This document shows positions 23,450-31,346 of a DNA stretch of 56,501 bases, one piece after another (position 1 is the first letter of the stretch; each line of letters opens with the position of its first letter). The stretch lies in NCBI GenBank assembly GCA_041920505.1, contig JBHGXV010000019.1, forward strand, positions 1 to 56,501, in the 5' to 3' direction. This DNA is from JBHGXV01 sp041920505. GTDB lineage: Bacteria; Bacillota; Bacilli; Brevibacillales; Brevibacillaceae. Under the pieces are notes generated by a model. The model worked only from the letters and a program-made list of their open reading frames with translations. It was not told the origin of the DNA and did no database searches. Position numbers and translations under genes: made by a program.

Positions 23450-25713
23450 CGCGATCTCACCTTTCCTTCGATTTGGAAAAACGGCGTCGGCAGCGACAGA
23501 CGTTGGTCGGTATTGTTGCGGAAGCGGATCAGCACTTGGCCGTCGCGATTGACGTATTCGGAAAGATCACCCGTAAGGACGACCCGTTGCTCGCGGGGAA
23601 GCGGCTTCCAGGCGCCGCTTTTCGCGTGATAGATTTCCTTTTCGAACGGCCGGTACGGAGCGGCCTCCAGCGGGATTTCCATTCGCGTCGCTTTCCCTTC
23701 CGCCAGTGTTGCCGGCAGGGCAAAGGTAATGCTGCCTCGACGCACGGCATACAGGTTGGGAGCGATCCGTTCGGTCATCCCTTCTGTCTTCGCCTGGGGT
23801 TCCACGCTGCCGAACGGATAGACGATCTGATGGTCCTGATTGGGTGAGAGCCGAATCGCCTGGCTGACGATGGTCAGGTAGTTAGGCTGAAACTCGCGGT
23901 GTTCCACGGCGAAAACCGGCAAATCCTGATTGGACAGACCAATGATGCGCATCTGATTGGACTGTCCGGCGTGAATCGCCTCTTCCATGAGGCGCTTGAC
24001 CGTCTCTTCCCGTGTCGGCTTGCGAAGGGTATTCGCGGAGTCGGCCGGTTCATTTGCGAGATAGTAGTGCTCCAGACGGGCATCCACTTGTTTTTCTTCC
24101 CCTTTGCGAAGCGGCCCGACAGCGATCCGCTGCATCCCCATCTCGACATATACGTCTGTCAAATCCATGGACGTGTTGTTTTTGATGGTGCCGCGCAGCC
24201 GGTCTTGCTCCACCGCCAGCCGGTAGGCAAACGAGCCGATATCTTTTCGCACCCCGGTGGCAACCGCCTGTTTCATCGACAGGTATGGGACGTGTTCGTA
24301 GGTAAATCGCGTCTCCTCCCCGTCCGAGTTGATCGTCGACAGACCGTCCAGTCTGCCCAGGGTGGTGCCGCCGATCGGTGCCGCCAGGTAGCCTTTTTCC
24401 GTCCGGACGGTGTAACTGCCGCCTTTGACAGTCAAAAACGAAGCCATGGTATGCGCTTCGGCCAGCTTGTCCTCGACAATGCGCACGGCCGTCACGCTGT
24501 AGCCGGTGTCCTGCTTCACGACCTGAGCGCGCCCAATCGTGAGCACACCCGCCGTGAGCAGGATGGCCAACGTCGGAATGATCGCCCACGCCCACTCCCG
24601 CCGGTCGAACCGCTTCAGCACCAGGTACAAAACCCAGGCGACCAGCAACAGGTAGATAAGCCAGATGCCGATGATCCACTCGACAGACGGGGTGGAAACG
24701 CCGGGTATCCATTTGCTCAGATCCCTCACGGAGTATTGGAACGGATCGGACTCGTCAGAGCGGTCGACGAGTTGGTACGTGGCCAGCACGTGTTGCCACA
24801 GCGGCCGGTTGTACTGCCAGGAGGCAAGCGGTTCGGCGCTGACGTCGTAGTTGACGAACAGGATGCAACCGGCGCCCACCTGTTTTGCGACAAACAGCGG
24901 CACATTCCGGTTGTAGACCGGAAGCGATTGGACCGGCAACTGCCGTTGACCGGACAATTCGCGCAACTGGTCAAGATCGCTGATCGTCCCGCCGGCCCCG
25001 GCCGGTATCCCCAGCACATCAGAGAAACGGCGGACGATTTCGTCGTCACCCGGTCCGGCGGAGAGAATCAGCACGCCGCCCGTAGAGACCCACTCCTTGA
25101 CCGCCGCCAGTTGCCGGTCATTGATCTGTCCGTGTTTCATCGGACCGATGGCCAACAGGTCGAGATTTTTGTAGATCGGCGACATTTCCGGCAACGATTC
25201 CGGCGTCAGATGCCGGATGATCCACACATCCGCTTCCGATTTCTCACGCAGTTCAGCGTCATGGAGTGCGCTGTCGCTGATCGCGAGAAAATGAAACGCA
25301 TTAGCGCTGTCCGCCAGCACCCCGACTCTTCGCCCCGGTTCGTCCGACAGTTGCGGAAGCTTCTGCGACTGGACAATAGTCTCATCGTCACGCAACTGGA
25401 CGCTCGTCGACTGATACATCAACAGGGAGGACGGCAGTGTGAGGCGAAACTGCCGGGTTTCCCCCTGCTTCAACGAAACCGGTTGGCGAAGTTTGGCCTC
25501 GGAAGGCTTGAAGTCGTCGCCGCTCAACACGATTTGTCCGTCAAACGCGTCGCCGTGATTGACGAGCGTAATCTGCAATTGGATCCATTGATTCATTTTC
25601 ACGATCCCGCCAAACGGCAATTCGACAGACATGTCCACGTTCTCCTCGGCTGCGGCGGGGGACGCTGACAGGCCGGCGAATGTCAGGATCAGGATTAGCA
25701 ACCACTTCCACAT
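23446..25713 (-). CDS. Large exported, membrane-anchored protein of the ABC operon
   Basis: 755 aa. Signal peptide 1-22 (WLLILILTFAGLSASPAAA). An extracytoplasmic region of about 320 residues follows, containing a Ig-like part and a GATase-like part with GGVLILSAGPGDDE. Two membrane helices come at about 345-366 and 374-393, separated by KRFDRREW. A second long extracytoplasmic region of about 350 residues ends the protein. This topology is common to uncharacterised proteins encoded with ABC-2 exporters in Bacilli; I know no function. Its C-terminus overlaps the ATPase start. The sequence carries no catalytic motif that I can name. Confidence 0.75.
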   Translation of the reverse strand: MWKWLLILILTFAGLSASPAAAEENVDMSVELPFGGIVKMNQWIQLQITLVNHGDAFDGQIVLSGDDFKPSEAKLRQPVSLKQGETRQFRLTLPSSLLMYQSTSVQLRDDETIVQSQKLPQLSDEPGRRVGVLADSANAFHFLAISDSALHDAELREKSEADVWIIRHLTPESLPEMSPIYKNLDLLAIGPMKHGQINDRQLAAVKEWVSTGGVLILSAGPGDDEIVRRFSDVLGIPAGAGGTISDLDQLRELSGQRQLPVQSLPVYNRNVPLFVAKQVGAGCILFVNYDVSAEPLASWQYNRPLWQHVLATYQLVDRSDESDPFQYSVRDLSKWIPGVSTPSVEWIIGIWLIYLLLVAWVLYLVLKRFDRREWAWAIIPTLAILLTAGVLTIGRAQVVKQDTGYSVTAVRIVEDKLAEAHTMASFLTVKGGSYTVRTEKGYLAAPIGGTTLGRLDGLSTINSDGEETRFTYEHVPYLSMKQAVATGVRKDIGSFAYRLAVEQDRLRGTIKNNTSMDLTDVYVEMGMQRIAVGPLRKGEEKQVDARLEHYYLANEPADSANTLRKPTREETVKRLMEEAIHAGQSNQMRIIGLSNQDLPVFAVEHREFQPNYLTIVSQAIRLSPNQDHQIVYPFGSVEPQAKTEGMTERIAPNLYAVRRGSITFALPATLAEGKATRMEIPLEAAPYRPFEKEIYHAKSGAWKPLPREQRVVLTGDLSEYVNRDGQVLIRFRNNTDQRLSLPTPFFQIEGKVRSR

Positions 25714-25731
25714 GGATGTTCTCTCCTCCTA

Positions 25732-26793
25732 TCAATCTCGTGACGCGAGCCAATAGGTTGTGCCTTGTTCGGTCTGTTTGGCGATCAACAGCCACTTCCC
25801 GTTTTGCGACCAGACGGCCCGCCTGATCGTGTCGCGATGAAGACCGCCGACGGCTGCGGTTTTCGCCGGATCTGCCCCGTTGATCCAAGCTTCCATCAGC
25901 TTGCCGTCCGGTCCGGTGTAGGTGAGCTGGTCATCTCCCTGCCAGGACGGCCGCGTGCCTGCGGCCACCTCGCGCGTCTGACCGGTCTTGGGATCGATCA
26001 GCCAGACCGAACCGTCCTTGTCATACGCGATCGTTCGCCCGTCCGGCGACCACTCCGGGTGACTGCCGTCGGTCAACTTTTTCGCCGAGAACGTCACGGT
26101 ATTGACGATCCACACTTCCGACCGGGAGCCGGATACGCGGGAGTAGGCGATCTGTGTGCCGCCGAAAGACCAACTGAGGTGATCGATCCGTCCGTCCGTC
26201 TCTTCGCACAAGAGGCGGCTTGCGGGTGATGTCTCTTTTTCCTTCGCGTTGACAATCCACAGCCGGGAACGATCCGCGTCGTGTTCCGTCACGGCCAGTC
26301 GGCTGCCGCCCCAGGCGACGGCATCGTACGTCCCCTTGGTTGCGGGCATGGTGAGCTGGTCGTGGGCGGCGTCTTCGCTTGCGCCGTACAGATGCAAGCG
26401 GCCGTCCGCCTCAAGGAACGCCACTCGCTCTCCCTTGGGCGAAAGCGCTACCCGCTCCACCTCGTCCGACACCGGCAGCGGCAGCGCCTGCTGTTCGCCG
26501 AGCGCGATCCTCTCCCCGGGCCAGAGAAGCACCGTCGCCGCCATGGCAACGGCAACCACCCCGGCCGCGATCCGCCAACCCCTCGGGCGAGCGGCGGGTC
26601 CCCCGGCTGTTTCAGGCGCCTGAGCGTCCGTCATCTGTTGCTGTCTCATCTGTTCCAGCAGCCGCTTGCGCAGCTCTTCCTTCAGTTTGTAGTTGACGGG
26701 AACCGCCCGGCGCATCTCCGTCAGATGGGCCAGCAACTGGCTGATCGTCGGATCGTGCGGCTCGCCGGATGTGCGTGGTTCACGGTCTGACAT
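25732..26793 (-). CDS. Membrane protein with TolB-like beta-propeller, probable anti-sigma factor
   Basis: 353 aa. The N-terminal cytoplasmic part (1-72) is charged and helical. A single membrane helix spans about 74-92 (WRIAAGVVAVAMAATVLLWP). The outside part contains propeller blades of the TolB/WD40-like type, recognisable by repeats such as LSPKGERVAFL, LSWSFGGTQIAYS, WSPDGRTIAYD and WSQNGKWLLIA. The gene overlaps the ECF sigma gene by 14 bases, the usual place for its anti-sigma. So the N-terminus is inferred to hold the sigma factor and the propeller to sense an envelope signal. No zinc-binding HxxxCxxC motif is present. Confidence 0.7.
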   Translation of the reverse strand: MSDREPRTSGEPHDPTISQLLAHLTEMRRAVPVNYKLKEELRKRLLEQMRQQQMTDAQAPETAGGPAARPRGWRIAAGVVAVAMAATVLLWPGERIALGEQQALPLPVSDEVERVALSPKGERVAFLEADGRLHLYGASEDAAHDQLTMPATKGTYDAVAWGGSRLAVTEHDADRSRLWIVNAKEKETSPASRLLCEETDGRIDHLSWSFGGTQIAYSRVSGSRSEVWIVNTVTFSAKKLTDGSHPEWSPDGRTIAYDKDGSVWLIDPKTGQTREVAAGTRPSWQGDDQLTYTGPDGKLMEAWINGADPAKTAAVGGLHRDTIRRAVWSQNGKWLLIAKQTEQGTTYWLASRD

Positions 26794-27358
26794 GACGGTC
26801 TCCCTCCTGATACAATTTTTGCAACTGCAACAGACCCCGATGTGAAATCATCTTCACACTTGACTCGGTTTTCCCCAACACCTCGGCCACCTGACTGATT
26901 TTCAGGTCGGCGAAATAGCGCAGCGTCAGCACGTCCCGCTGATCCGGCGTCAACTGTTCCAACCGCTCTTTGAGCAGTTGAATCTCTTCATTGGTCAACG
27001 CCTGTCTCTCCGGCTGCCACGTGTCGTCCGTCTCGCCACCGAGGAGCGCGTCGTCGTCCACCGGCCATTCGCGGTTCTTTCGGACAAAGTCGACGAACGT
27101 GTTGTGGGCGATGCGAAAAATCCACGACGCGAACGGACTGGTTCGGCTGTACTGATCGAATTTTTCCAGCGCCTTCAAAAAGACCGTCGTCGTCAGATCG
27201 TCCGCGTCCCACGGATTGTGCACCCGGCATCGCAAATACCGGTTGACGCGGTCGAAATATTCGTCGTAAAGTTCGGTAAAATCCCGCGTCTCGTAGTAGC
27301 CGGACAATGGCTCGGGCGGCGAAGGAGACAACTCCTCCTGTCTCATCGGCATTGCCAT
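26780..27358 (-). CDS. ECF-family RNA polymerase sigma factor
   Basis: 192 aa. Region 2 (YDEYFDRVNRYLR, DADDLTTTVFLKALEKF, SPFASWIFRIAHNTFVDF) and region 4 (LTPDQRDVLTLRYFADLKISQ, EVLGKTESSVKMISHRGL) are complete. ATG at 27358 has GGAGG eight bases before; an upstream in-frame TTG overlaps that site and is rejected. First gene of an operon with the propeller protein, exported protein, ABC ATPase and permease. A candidate self-promoter lies upstream. Confidence 0.9.
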   Translation of the reverse strand: MAMPMRQEELSPSPPEPLSGYYETRDFTELYDEYFDRVNRYLRCRVHNPWDADDLTTTVFLKALEKFDQYSRTSPFASWIFRIAHNTFVDFVRKNREWPVDDDALLGGETDDTWQPERQALTNEEIQLLKERLEQLTPDQRDVLTLRYFADLKISQVAEVLGKTESSVKMISHRGLLQLQKLYQEGDRHVRP

Positions 27359-27395
27359 CACTCTTTCCTCCAACCTTGTGAATGTCTACCCGTTT

Positions 27396-27420
27396 GACGC
27401 AAGGCATCAGAAAAAGGTCA
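27396..27420 (-). promoter_or_regulatory. Candidate ECF-type autoregulated promoter
   Basis: On the minus strand TGACC, 16 bases, then CGTC, ending about 38 bp before the sigma-factor start. This resembles the TGAAC-N16-CGTC pattern of many Bacillus ECF promoters. Only one copy was found, so it remains a proposal. Confidence 0.4.
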
Positions 27421-27513
27421 CAAGGTTAATCAAAAAAATTCACTCGTCAATCTGCGATTGGTTGACCTCAGTCTACCCGCGTTTTCGCAAAAGGACGAGT
27501 GATAAGAAAAAGA

Positions 27514-28662
27514 TTACAGAGCTGTCAACGCGCGGTTCAGCTCGGCGATAATGTCTTCGTGGGCTTCAATGCCCACCGACAGCCGCACCAGGCCTGGCGT
27601 GATTCCGGTCGCCGCTCGCTGTTCTTTGCTGAGCGCGCGGTGCGAGGTCGTGACCGGGTGAGAGACGCTGGTTTCCACCCCGGCGAGCGACGGTATCAGC
27701 TTGATCCAGGAGAGATTGCGGTAAAACGCGTAGATCCGGCTTTCGTCAGCGAGGCGAAACGAGACCATCGCTCCCTGTTTGTTGCGTCGGAAAAACGATG
27801 TCGCGGCTTCGTCGGGATAATACACCGCGTCGACCGCCGGATGGCTGCGCAAAAAGGCCGCCACTTCTCTGGCGTTGTCGCACTGCCGCTCCATCCGCAA
27901 GGCCAGCGTCTTCAGGCCCCGGGCGGTCAGCCATGCCTCAAACGGACTGAGCGACGCGCCATAGTTGACGACAATCTCCCTCGCCCGCCGGATCAGTCCG
28001 GCGCGGCCGACCAGCACACCGGCGGTGACGTCGCTGTGCCCGCCGATGTACTTGGTGGCACTGTGCACCACCAGATCGGCACCGTAGCGGATCGGCTGCA
28101 CCAGGTACGGAGTGGCGAACGTATTGTCGATCATCGTCAAGAGTCCATGCGCTTTCGCCTGGGCAATCAAGCGCGGCAGATCCACCACGCGCAGCAGCGG
28201 ATTGGTGATCGTTTCAAAAAACAGCATTTTCGTGGCGGGGCGGACATACTCGGACAAATCGGCCGCCCCGGTCAGGTCGATCAGTTCCAGTTCAATCCCG
28301 AACCGGCTCAATTCCTTGTGCAATAGCGCGTACGTCCCTCCGTACAGTTCGCGCGAGGCGAGCACGTGATCGCCAGGGCCCAGCACCGCCAACAGACCGG
28401 CCATAATCGCCCCCATCCCGGAAGCGGCGCTCACGCCCGCCTCGGCCTCTTCCAGCGCGGCAACCGCGTCAGCCAATTCCCGCTGGTTGGGATTGCCGTT
28501 GCGCGTGTACAGGTAGTCGCGTTCGCCGGTGAAAAACTCTTCCACCTCTTCCAGTCCTGAAAAGGCAAAGGCGGACGTCTGGTAAATCGGCGTGGCCTTG
28601 CTATGATCCTCCACATGCGGATGTGAGATATGGACGGTTTTCGTTTCGAAGCGCTCAGACAT
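27514..28662 (-). CDS. Cys/Met-metabolism PLP enzyme (cystathionine gamma-lyase/synthase or methionine gamma-lyase type)
   Basis: 382 aa, the usual family length. The PLP lysine is in HSATKYIGGHSD, the phosphate-binding SGMGAI, the Tyr-Arg pair in YTRNGNPN, and the cofactor Asp in MIDNTFATP. These fit transsulfuration enzymes: gamma-lyase, gamma-synthase or O-acylhomoserine sulfhydrylase. The substrate cannot be decided from the sequence, and there are no sulfur-gene neighbours. ATG with AAGGAG upstream is chosen over a GTG three codons earlier. Monocistronic as far as visible; no S-box or T-box leader was found upstream. Confidence 0.85.
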   Translation of the reverse strand: MSERFETKTVHISHPHVEDHSKATPIYQTSAFAFSGLEEVEEFFTGERDYLYTRNGNPNQRELADAVAALEEAEAGVSAASGMGAIMAGLLAVLGPGDHVLASRELYGGTYALLHKELSRFGIELELIDLTGAADLSEYVRPATKMLFFETITNPLLRVVDLPRLIAQAKAHGLLTMIDNTFATPYLVQPIRYGADLVVHSATKYIGGHSDVTAGVLVGRAGLIRRAREIVVNYGASLSPFEAWLTARGLKTLALRMERQCDNAREVAAFLRSHPAVDAVYYPDEAATSFFRRNKQGAMVSFRLADESRIYAFYRNLSWIKLIPSLAGVETSVSHPVTTSHRALSKEQRAATGITPGLVRLSVGIEAHEDIIAELNRALTAL

Positions 28663-28827
28663 CACTGTCACTCCTTGTCAGATTTTTTTCCATGGTAACA
28701 CACTCCTTCGTTTTGGTGACAATCTTTTTTGCGGTATGATTCGTTTTACGACTCTTCCACAAGTGTAGAGAATTGATGGAAAGGTGGAGAAAAACATAAG
28801 CGGCAGCAGGAAACGAAAAAACGTTTG

Positions 28828-28836
28828 TGCTATAAT
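28828..28836 (+). promoter_or_regulatory. Extended -10 promoter of the lipoprotein cyclophilin gene
   Basis: TGCTATAAT gives a consensus TATAAT with an upstream TG, 48 bases before the start codon. The -35 (GGAAAC region) is weak, as is common with extended -10 elements. Confidence 0.5.
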
Positions 28837-28884
28837 TCCCCTCGAACCTAAAACAACATGTTGGCACAGGAAGGAGTCTTGACG

Positions 28885-29607
28885 ATGAAACGCATTCTCT
28901 TCTCTCTCTGTTCCCTGTTGATGGCGGGATTGCTTGTGGCCGGGTGCGGCAGCACGAACAGCGAGCTATCCTCCCAGCCGCCCGCATCCCCGACCAACCA
29001 AAGCGACAACCAAGCGCAATCACCGGCCAATCAAACCACACCGCCCGGACAAACACCTGCCGTCGCCAAAAAACAGTACAGCAAACCGCCGGCGATGCAG
29101 ATCGATCCGAACAAAACGTACACCGCGACCGTTTCCACCACGATGGGGGATTTCAAAATCCAGTTGTTTGCCAAGGACGCCCCGAAGACGGTCAACAATT
29201 TCGTCTTTCTCGCCCGCGACAAGTTCTACGATGGCCTGACCTTCCACCGGGTGATCAAGGACTTCATGATCCAGACCGGCGATCCAGCGGGCAACGGCAC
29301 AGGCGGCCCTGGTTATACGTTTGAAGACGAACTGAACAACGGTCACCAGTACGAAATCGGCGTGGTGGCGATGGCCAACTCCGGGCCGAACACCAACGGC
29401 AGCCAGTTTTTCATCGGCACCGGCGACCAGGTGACCGGGCTTAGGAACATTCCGAACTACACGATCTTCGGCAAAGTGGTCGCAGGCATGGACGTCGTGG
29501 AAAAGATCGCCTCGGTCAAGGTGAAACCCAACCCGCTCAACCCAAGCGAGATCAGCAGTCCGGTCGAACCGGTGAAAATCAAGACGATTCGCATTGAAGA
29601 AAAATGA
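28885..29607 (+). CDS. Lipoprotein peptidyl-prolyl cis-trans isomerase, cyclophilin type
   Basis: 240 aa. A lipoprotein signal peptide ends at the lipobox LVAGC, so Cys is lipidated and the protein anchored outside the membrane. A low-complexity linker rich in Pro, Gln, Asn and Ser covers about 25-75. The cyclophilin domain follows, with the catalytic Arg in FHRVIKDFMIQTGDP, the core ANSGPNTNGSQFFI and the C-terminal NYTIFGKVVAGMDVV. It would assist folding of exported proteins. ATG with AAGGAGT eight bases upstream. Confidence 0.9.
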   Translation: MKRILFSLCSLLMAGLLVAGCGSTNSELSSQPPASPTNQSDNQAQSPANQTTPPGQTPAVAKKQYSKPPAMQIDPNKTYTATVSTTMGDFKIQLFAKDAPKTVNNFVFLARDKFYDGLTFHRVIKDFMIQTGDPAGNGTGGPGYTFEDELNNGHQYEIGVVAMANSGPNTNGSQFFIGTGDQVTGLRNIPNYTIFGKVVAGMDVVEKIASVKVKPNPLNPSEISSPVEPVKIKTIRIEEK

Positions 29608-29616
29608 GCCTGTGGA

Positions 29617-29656
29617 AGCGGCCAATCGCCGGAGATCCCGGCGATTGCAGCGGCCC
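29617..29656 (+). terminator. Hairpin after the cyclophilin gene
   Basis: Perfect 10-bp arms CAATCGCCGG and CCGGCGATTG (29623-29647), extended by GGCC pairs. The tail has no clear T-run, so termination is presumed and not certain. Confidence 0.5.
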
Positions 29657-29704
29657 AAACTTCATCGAATTTTATTTTTATTTTATCGCCAATTAAGATT
29701 TTGC

Positions 29705-29943
29705 TGGTAAAATATATGTTGTAAGCGACGTTTCAACGATGGAGCAAAAGGCCGCGGTTCTACGCAGTAAGTGTCGTCAAGTCCGGCTGACCTGGTGATG
29801 TTTACTGCGTGAGAAACGATCTTTCAAGTGGAATGGTCGATGTGCGGCTTTTCGCTTGAACCATCGCGGATCCTTTTCTCAGAAAACCCCCAACACTTTG
29901 GGCGTTCCGCTCGTCAGCCGACGAGGGAATGCCCGCTTTTTTT
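29705..29943 (+). ncRNA. Probable structured non-coding RNA of unknown class with own promoter and terminator
   Basis: An extended -10 TGGTAAAAT (29705-29713) predicts a start near 29720. The following about 165 nt can fold into a closing stem: GAGCAAAAGG.CCGCG.GTTC at 29742-29760 with GAAC..CGCGG..CCTTTT.CTC at 29858-29880. This encloses a 9-bp hairpin ACGCAGTAA / TTACTGCGT (29762-29770, 29802-29810), itself containing GTCA/TGAC, and an 8-bp hairpin TTCAAGTG / CGCTTGAA (29823-29830, 29853-29860). A strong terminator follows at 29900-29943. No open frame with a ribosome site fits. It does not match the conserved motifs of the common riboswitches, SRP RNA, RNase P RNA or tmRNA that I know. A divergent 6S-like rod is possible but unproven. 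Confidence 0.5.
29900..29943 (+). terminator. Strong terminator ending the structured RNA
   Basis: Arms GGGCGTTCC.CTCGTC and GACGAGGGAATGCCC around AGCC, then seven T. It is 80 bp before the yfhH-like gene and separates the two transcripts. Confidence 0.85.
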
Positions 29944-30022
29944 GCCGCTTCCTCTTTCGCCTCCGGTCGCCAACCTTCCTGTTTCTTGCTACAATGGGTG
30001 AGGAATGAAAGGAGGTCGTCGC

Positions 30023-30325
30023 ATGAAATTGTACAGCCAGATGACATTGGCCGAATTGCAGATCGAGATGGAGCGCCTGCGCCAGGAAGCGGAAGAGAAA
30101 AAGCGGGCAGGCGATCTGGTCGGCTACGGCATTCTGGAACAGAAGTTTTTCCTCGCGAAATCGTACTTTATTGGCACCAAAGAGTTTCGCATCGGCAAAA
30201 CGTACCGTGTGTACGGTCACGAACAGCCATTTACGATTGACTACTTTAACGGCGTTTTCGCCTGGGGACGGCTGCAAGGCTCAAACGAGCAGATCGGCTT
30301 CCCCGTCGGCATGCTGGAGGGATGA
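30023..30325 (+). CDS. YfhH family protein (DUF1811)
   Basis: 100 aa. The start MKLYSQMTLAELQIEMERLRQ and the end FTIDYFNGVFAWGRLQGSN match the YfhH/DUF1811 family found in Bacilli, of unknown function. The N-terminal half is a helical hairpin, the C-terminal half a small beta barrel. AAAGGAGG lies eight bases before the ATG; a -10 like TACAAT at 29991-29996 may serve it. Probably co-transcribed with the DUF441 gene that follows after 7 bases. Confidence 0.85.
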   Translation: MKLYSQMTLAELQIEMERLRQEAEEKKRAGDLVGYGILEQKFFLAKSYFIGTKEFRIGKTYRVYGHEQPFTIDYFNGVFAWGRLQGSNEQIGFPVGMLEG

Positions 30326-30332
30326 GCGGCCG

Positions 30333-30782
30333 ATGGACACGATCAATCTGATTTTGCTGTTGTTGCTCTCCCTCGGTATCATCGGCAATAATCCGTCGAT
30401 CTCGATCGCGGTCTCGATCCTGCTCTTGATCCGGCTGCTCTCCTTGCACCGACTGTTTCCCCTGTTGGAGCAGCACGGCTTGCAGGCCGGCGTTATCATC
30501 CTGACGATTGGTGTGCTGGCGCCGGTGGCCAGCGGCTCGATCAGTCCGCAGGCGATATGGCGCACGTTCACCCACTGGCAGTCGCTGTTGGCGGTGGCGA
30601 TCGGCATGTTCGTCGCCTACCTGGGCGGTCGCGGGGCCGCCTTGATGGCAACCGATCCGCTGGTGGTCACCGGCCTGGTGGTCGGCACGATTCTCGGCGT
30701 GGTTCTGCTCCGCGGCGTCCCCGTCGGCCCGCTGATCGCAGCGGGGATGATGGCGTTTGTCCTCCAGTTTTTGCCCAAATAA
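30333..30782 (+). CDS. DUF441 family membrane protein
   Basis: 149 aa, four probable membrane helices (about 4-42 containing two segments, 50-68, 80-100, 110-145). The IIGNNPSISIA motif near the N-terminus and the GTILGVVLLRGVPVGPLIAAG end are typical of the DUF441/YeaL-YtwI family. The ribosome site GGAGGG overlaps the end of the YfhH gene. Function unknown. Confidence 0.85.
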   Translation: MDTINLILLLLLSLGIIGNNPSISIAVSILLLIRLLSLHRLFPLLEQHGLQAGVIILTIGVLAPVASGSISPQAIWRTFTHWQSLLAVAIGMFVAYLGGRGAALMATDPLVVTGLVVGTILGVVLLRGVPVGPLIAAGMMAFVLQFLPK

Positions 30783-30851
30783 ACTGGCATCTGCCTTTCT
30801 CCCGCCGCATACAATGATGAACATATGCAGTGCCATAGGGAGGAATGAACG

Positions 30852-30992
30852 ATGCATATCTACGAAAAAAACGGGATCTTCATTGCGGAGATTGTCTATC
30901 AATCGGAGAGAATCGTCAAAACGGGCAAGACGTGGGAGGAGGCCCGGGAGCGGCTGTGGGCAAGCCTGTTGGTGCGGGAGATGATCGGATAA
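30852..30992 (+). CDS. 46-aa protein of unknown function
   Basis: ATG preceded by AGGGAGGA at a spacing of 8 bases. The peptide starts MHIYEKNGIFIAEIVYQSER and is followed by a helical TWEEARERLWASLLVREMIG. Composition and codon use match the neighbours and the frame ends just before a terminator hairpin. Not recognised. It lies 69 bp after the DUF441 gene in the same direction. Confidence 0.6.
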   Translation: MHIYEKNGIFIAEIVYQSERIVKTGKTWEEARERLWASLLVREMIG

Positions 30993-30993
30993 A

Positions 30994-31024
30994 AAACGCG
31001 GGCGGGTCTTTATGACCCGCCCGC
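30994..31024 (-). terminator. Terminator of the DUF3900-YtpQ minus-strand unit
   Basis: Perfect 11-bp GC arms GCGGGCGGGTC and GACCCGCCCGC with a 5-nt loop, then six T on the minus strand. It would also stall transcripts from the plus-strand small gene. Confidence 0.8.
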
Positions 31025-31094
31025 CGCCACGTATCGGCTGGCACCGATGCCGTGTGGATCGAACAGTTGCACCAGGCGCCGGAAATCCCGACAA

Positions 31095-31340
31095 TTACCG
31101 GGGACGATTGCGTCCCGTCACGGAATCTCGTCGGGTCCGGGTTGAAGGTGCGAAAGCTGTTCCGCCGGGGGCTGGGCCTTTGGGGTGGCGCAGCCCCAGC
31201 TTTTTGACCAGGCTGAGAAATGTCCGGTAGGTGGCGTTCAGCTCCTCCCCCGGTTTGAGCGACTTGACGTAGCGTTCGTAGTCCTCGTACAGTTCGTCCA
31301 ATCCCTCTTCCAACAGTTCTTTTTCCTCTTTCGTCAGCAA
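31095..31340 (-). CDS. 81-aa protein of unknown function coupled to ytpQ
   Basis: TTG start nine bases after AAAGGATGA, which contains the stop of the YtpQ gene, so translation is coupled. The first about 50 residues form charged helices (LTKEEKELLEEGLDELYEDY, FLSLVKKLGL). The last 25 are basic and unstructured (APSTRTRRDSVTGRNRPR). Not recognised; the C-terminal tail could be non-conserved read-on. Confidence 0.6.
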   Translation of the reverse strand: MLTKEEKELLEEGLDELYEDYERYVKSLKPGEELNATYRTFLSLVKKLGLRHPKGPAPGGTAFAPSTRTRRDSVTGRNRPR

Positions 31341-31346
31341 TTCCGA

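Noticed and set aside
26830..26860. TGTGA-N8-TCACA near the 3' part of the sigma-factor gene
   Set aside because: The spacer is 8 bases, not 6, and it lies inside coding sequence.
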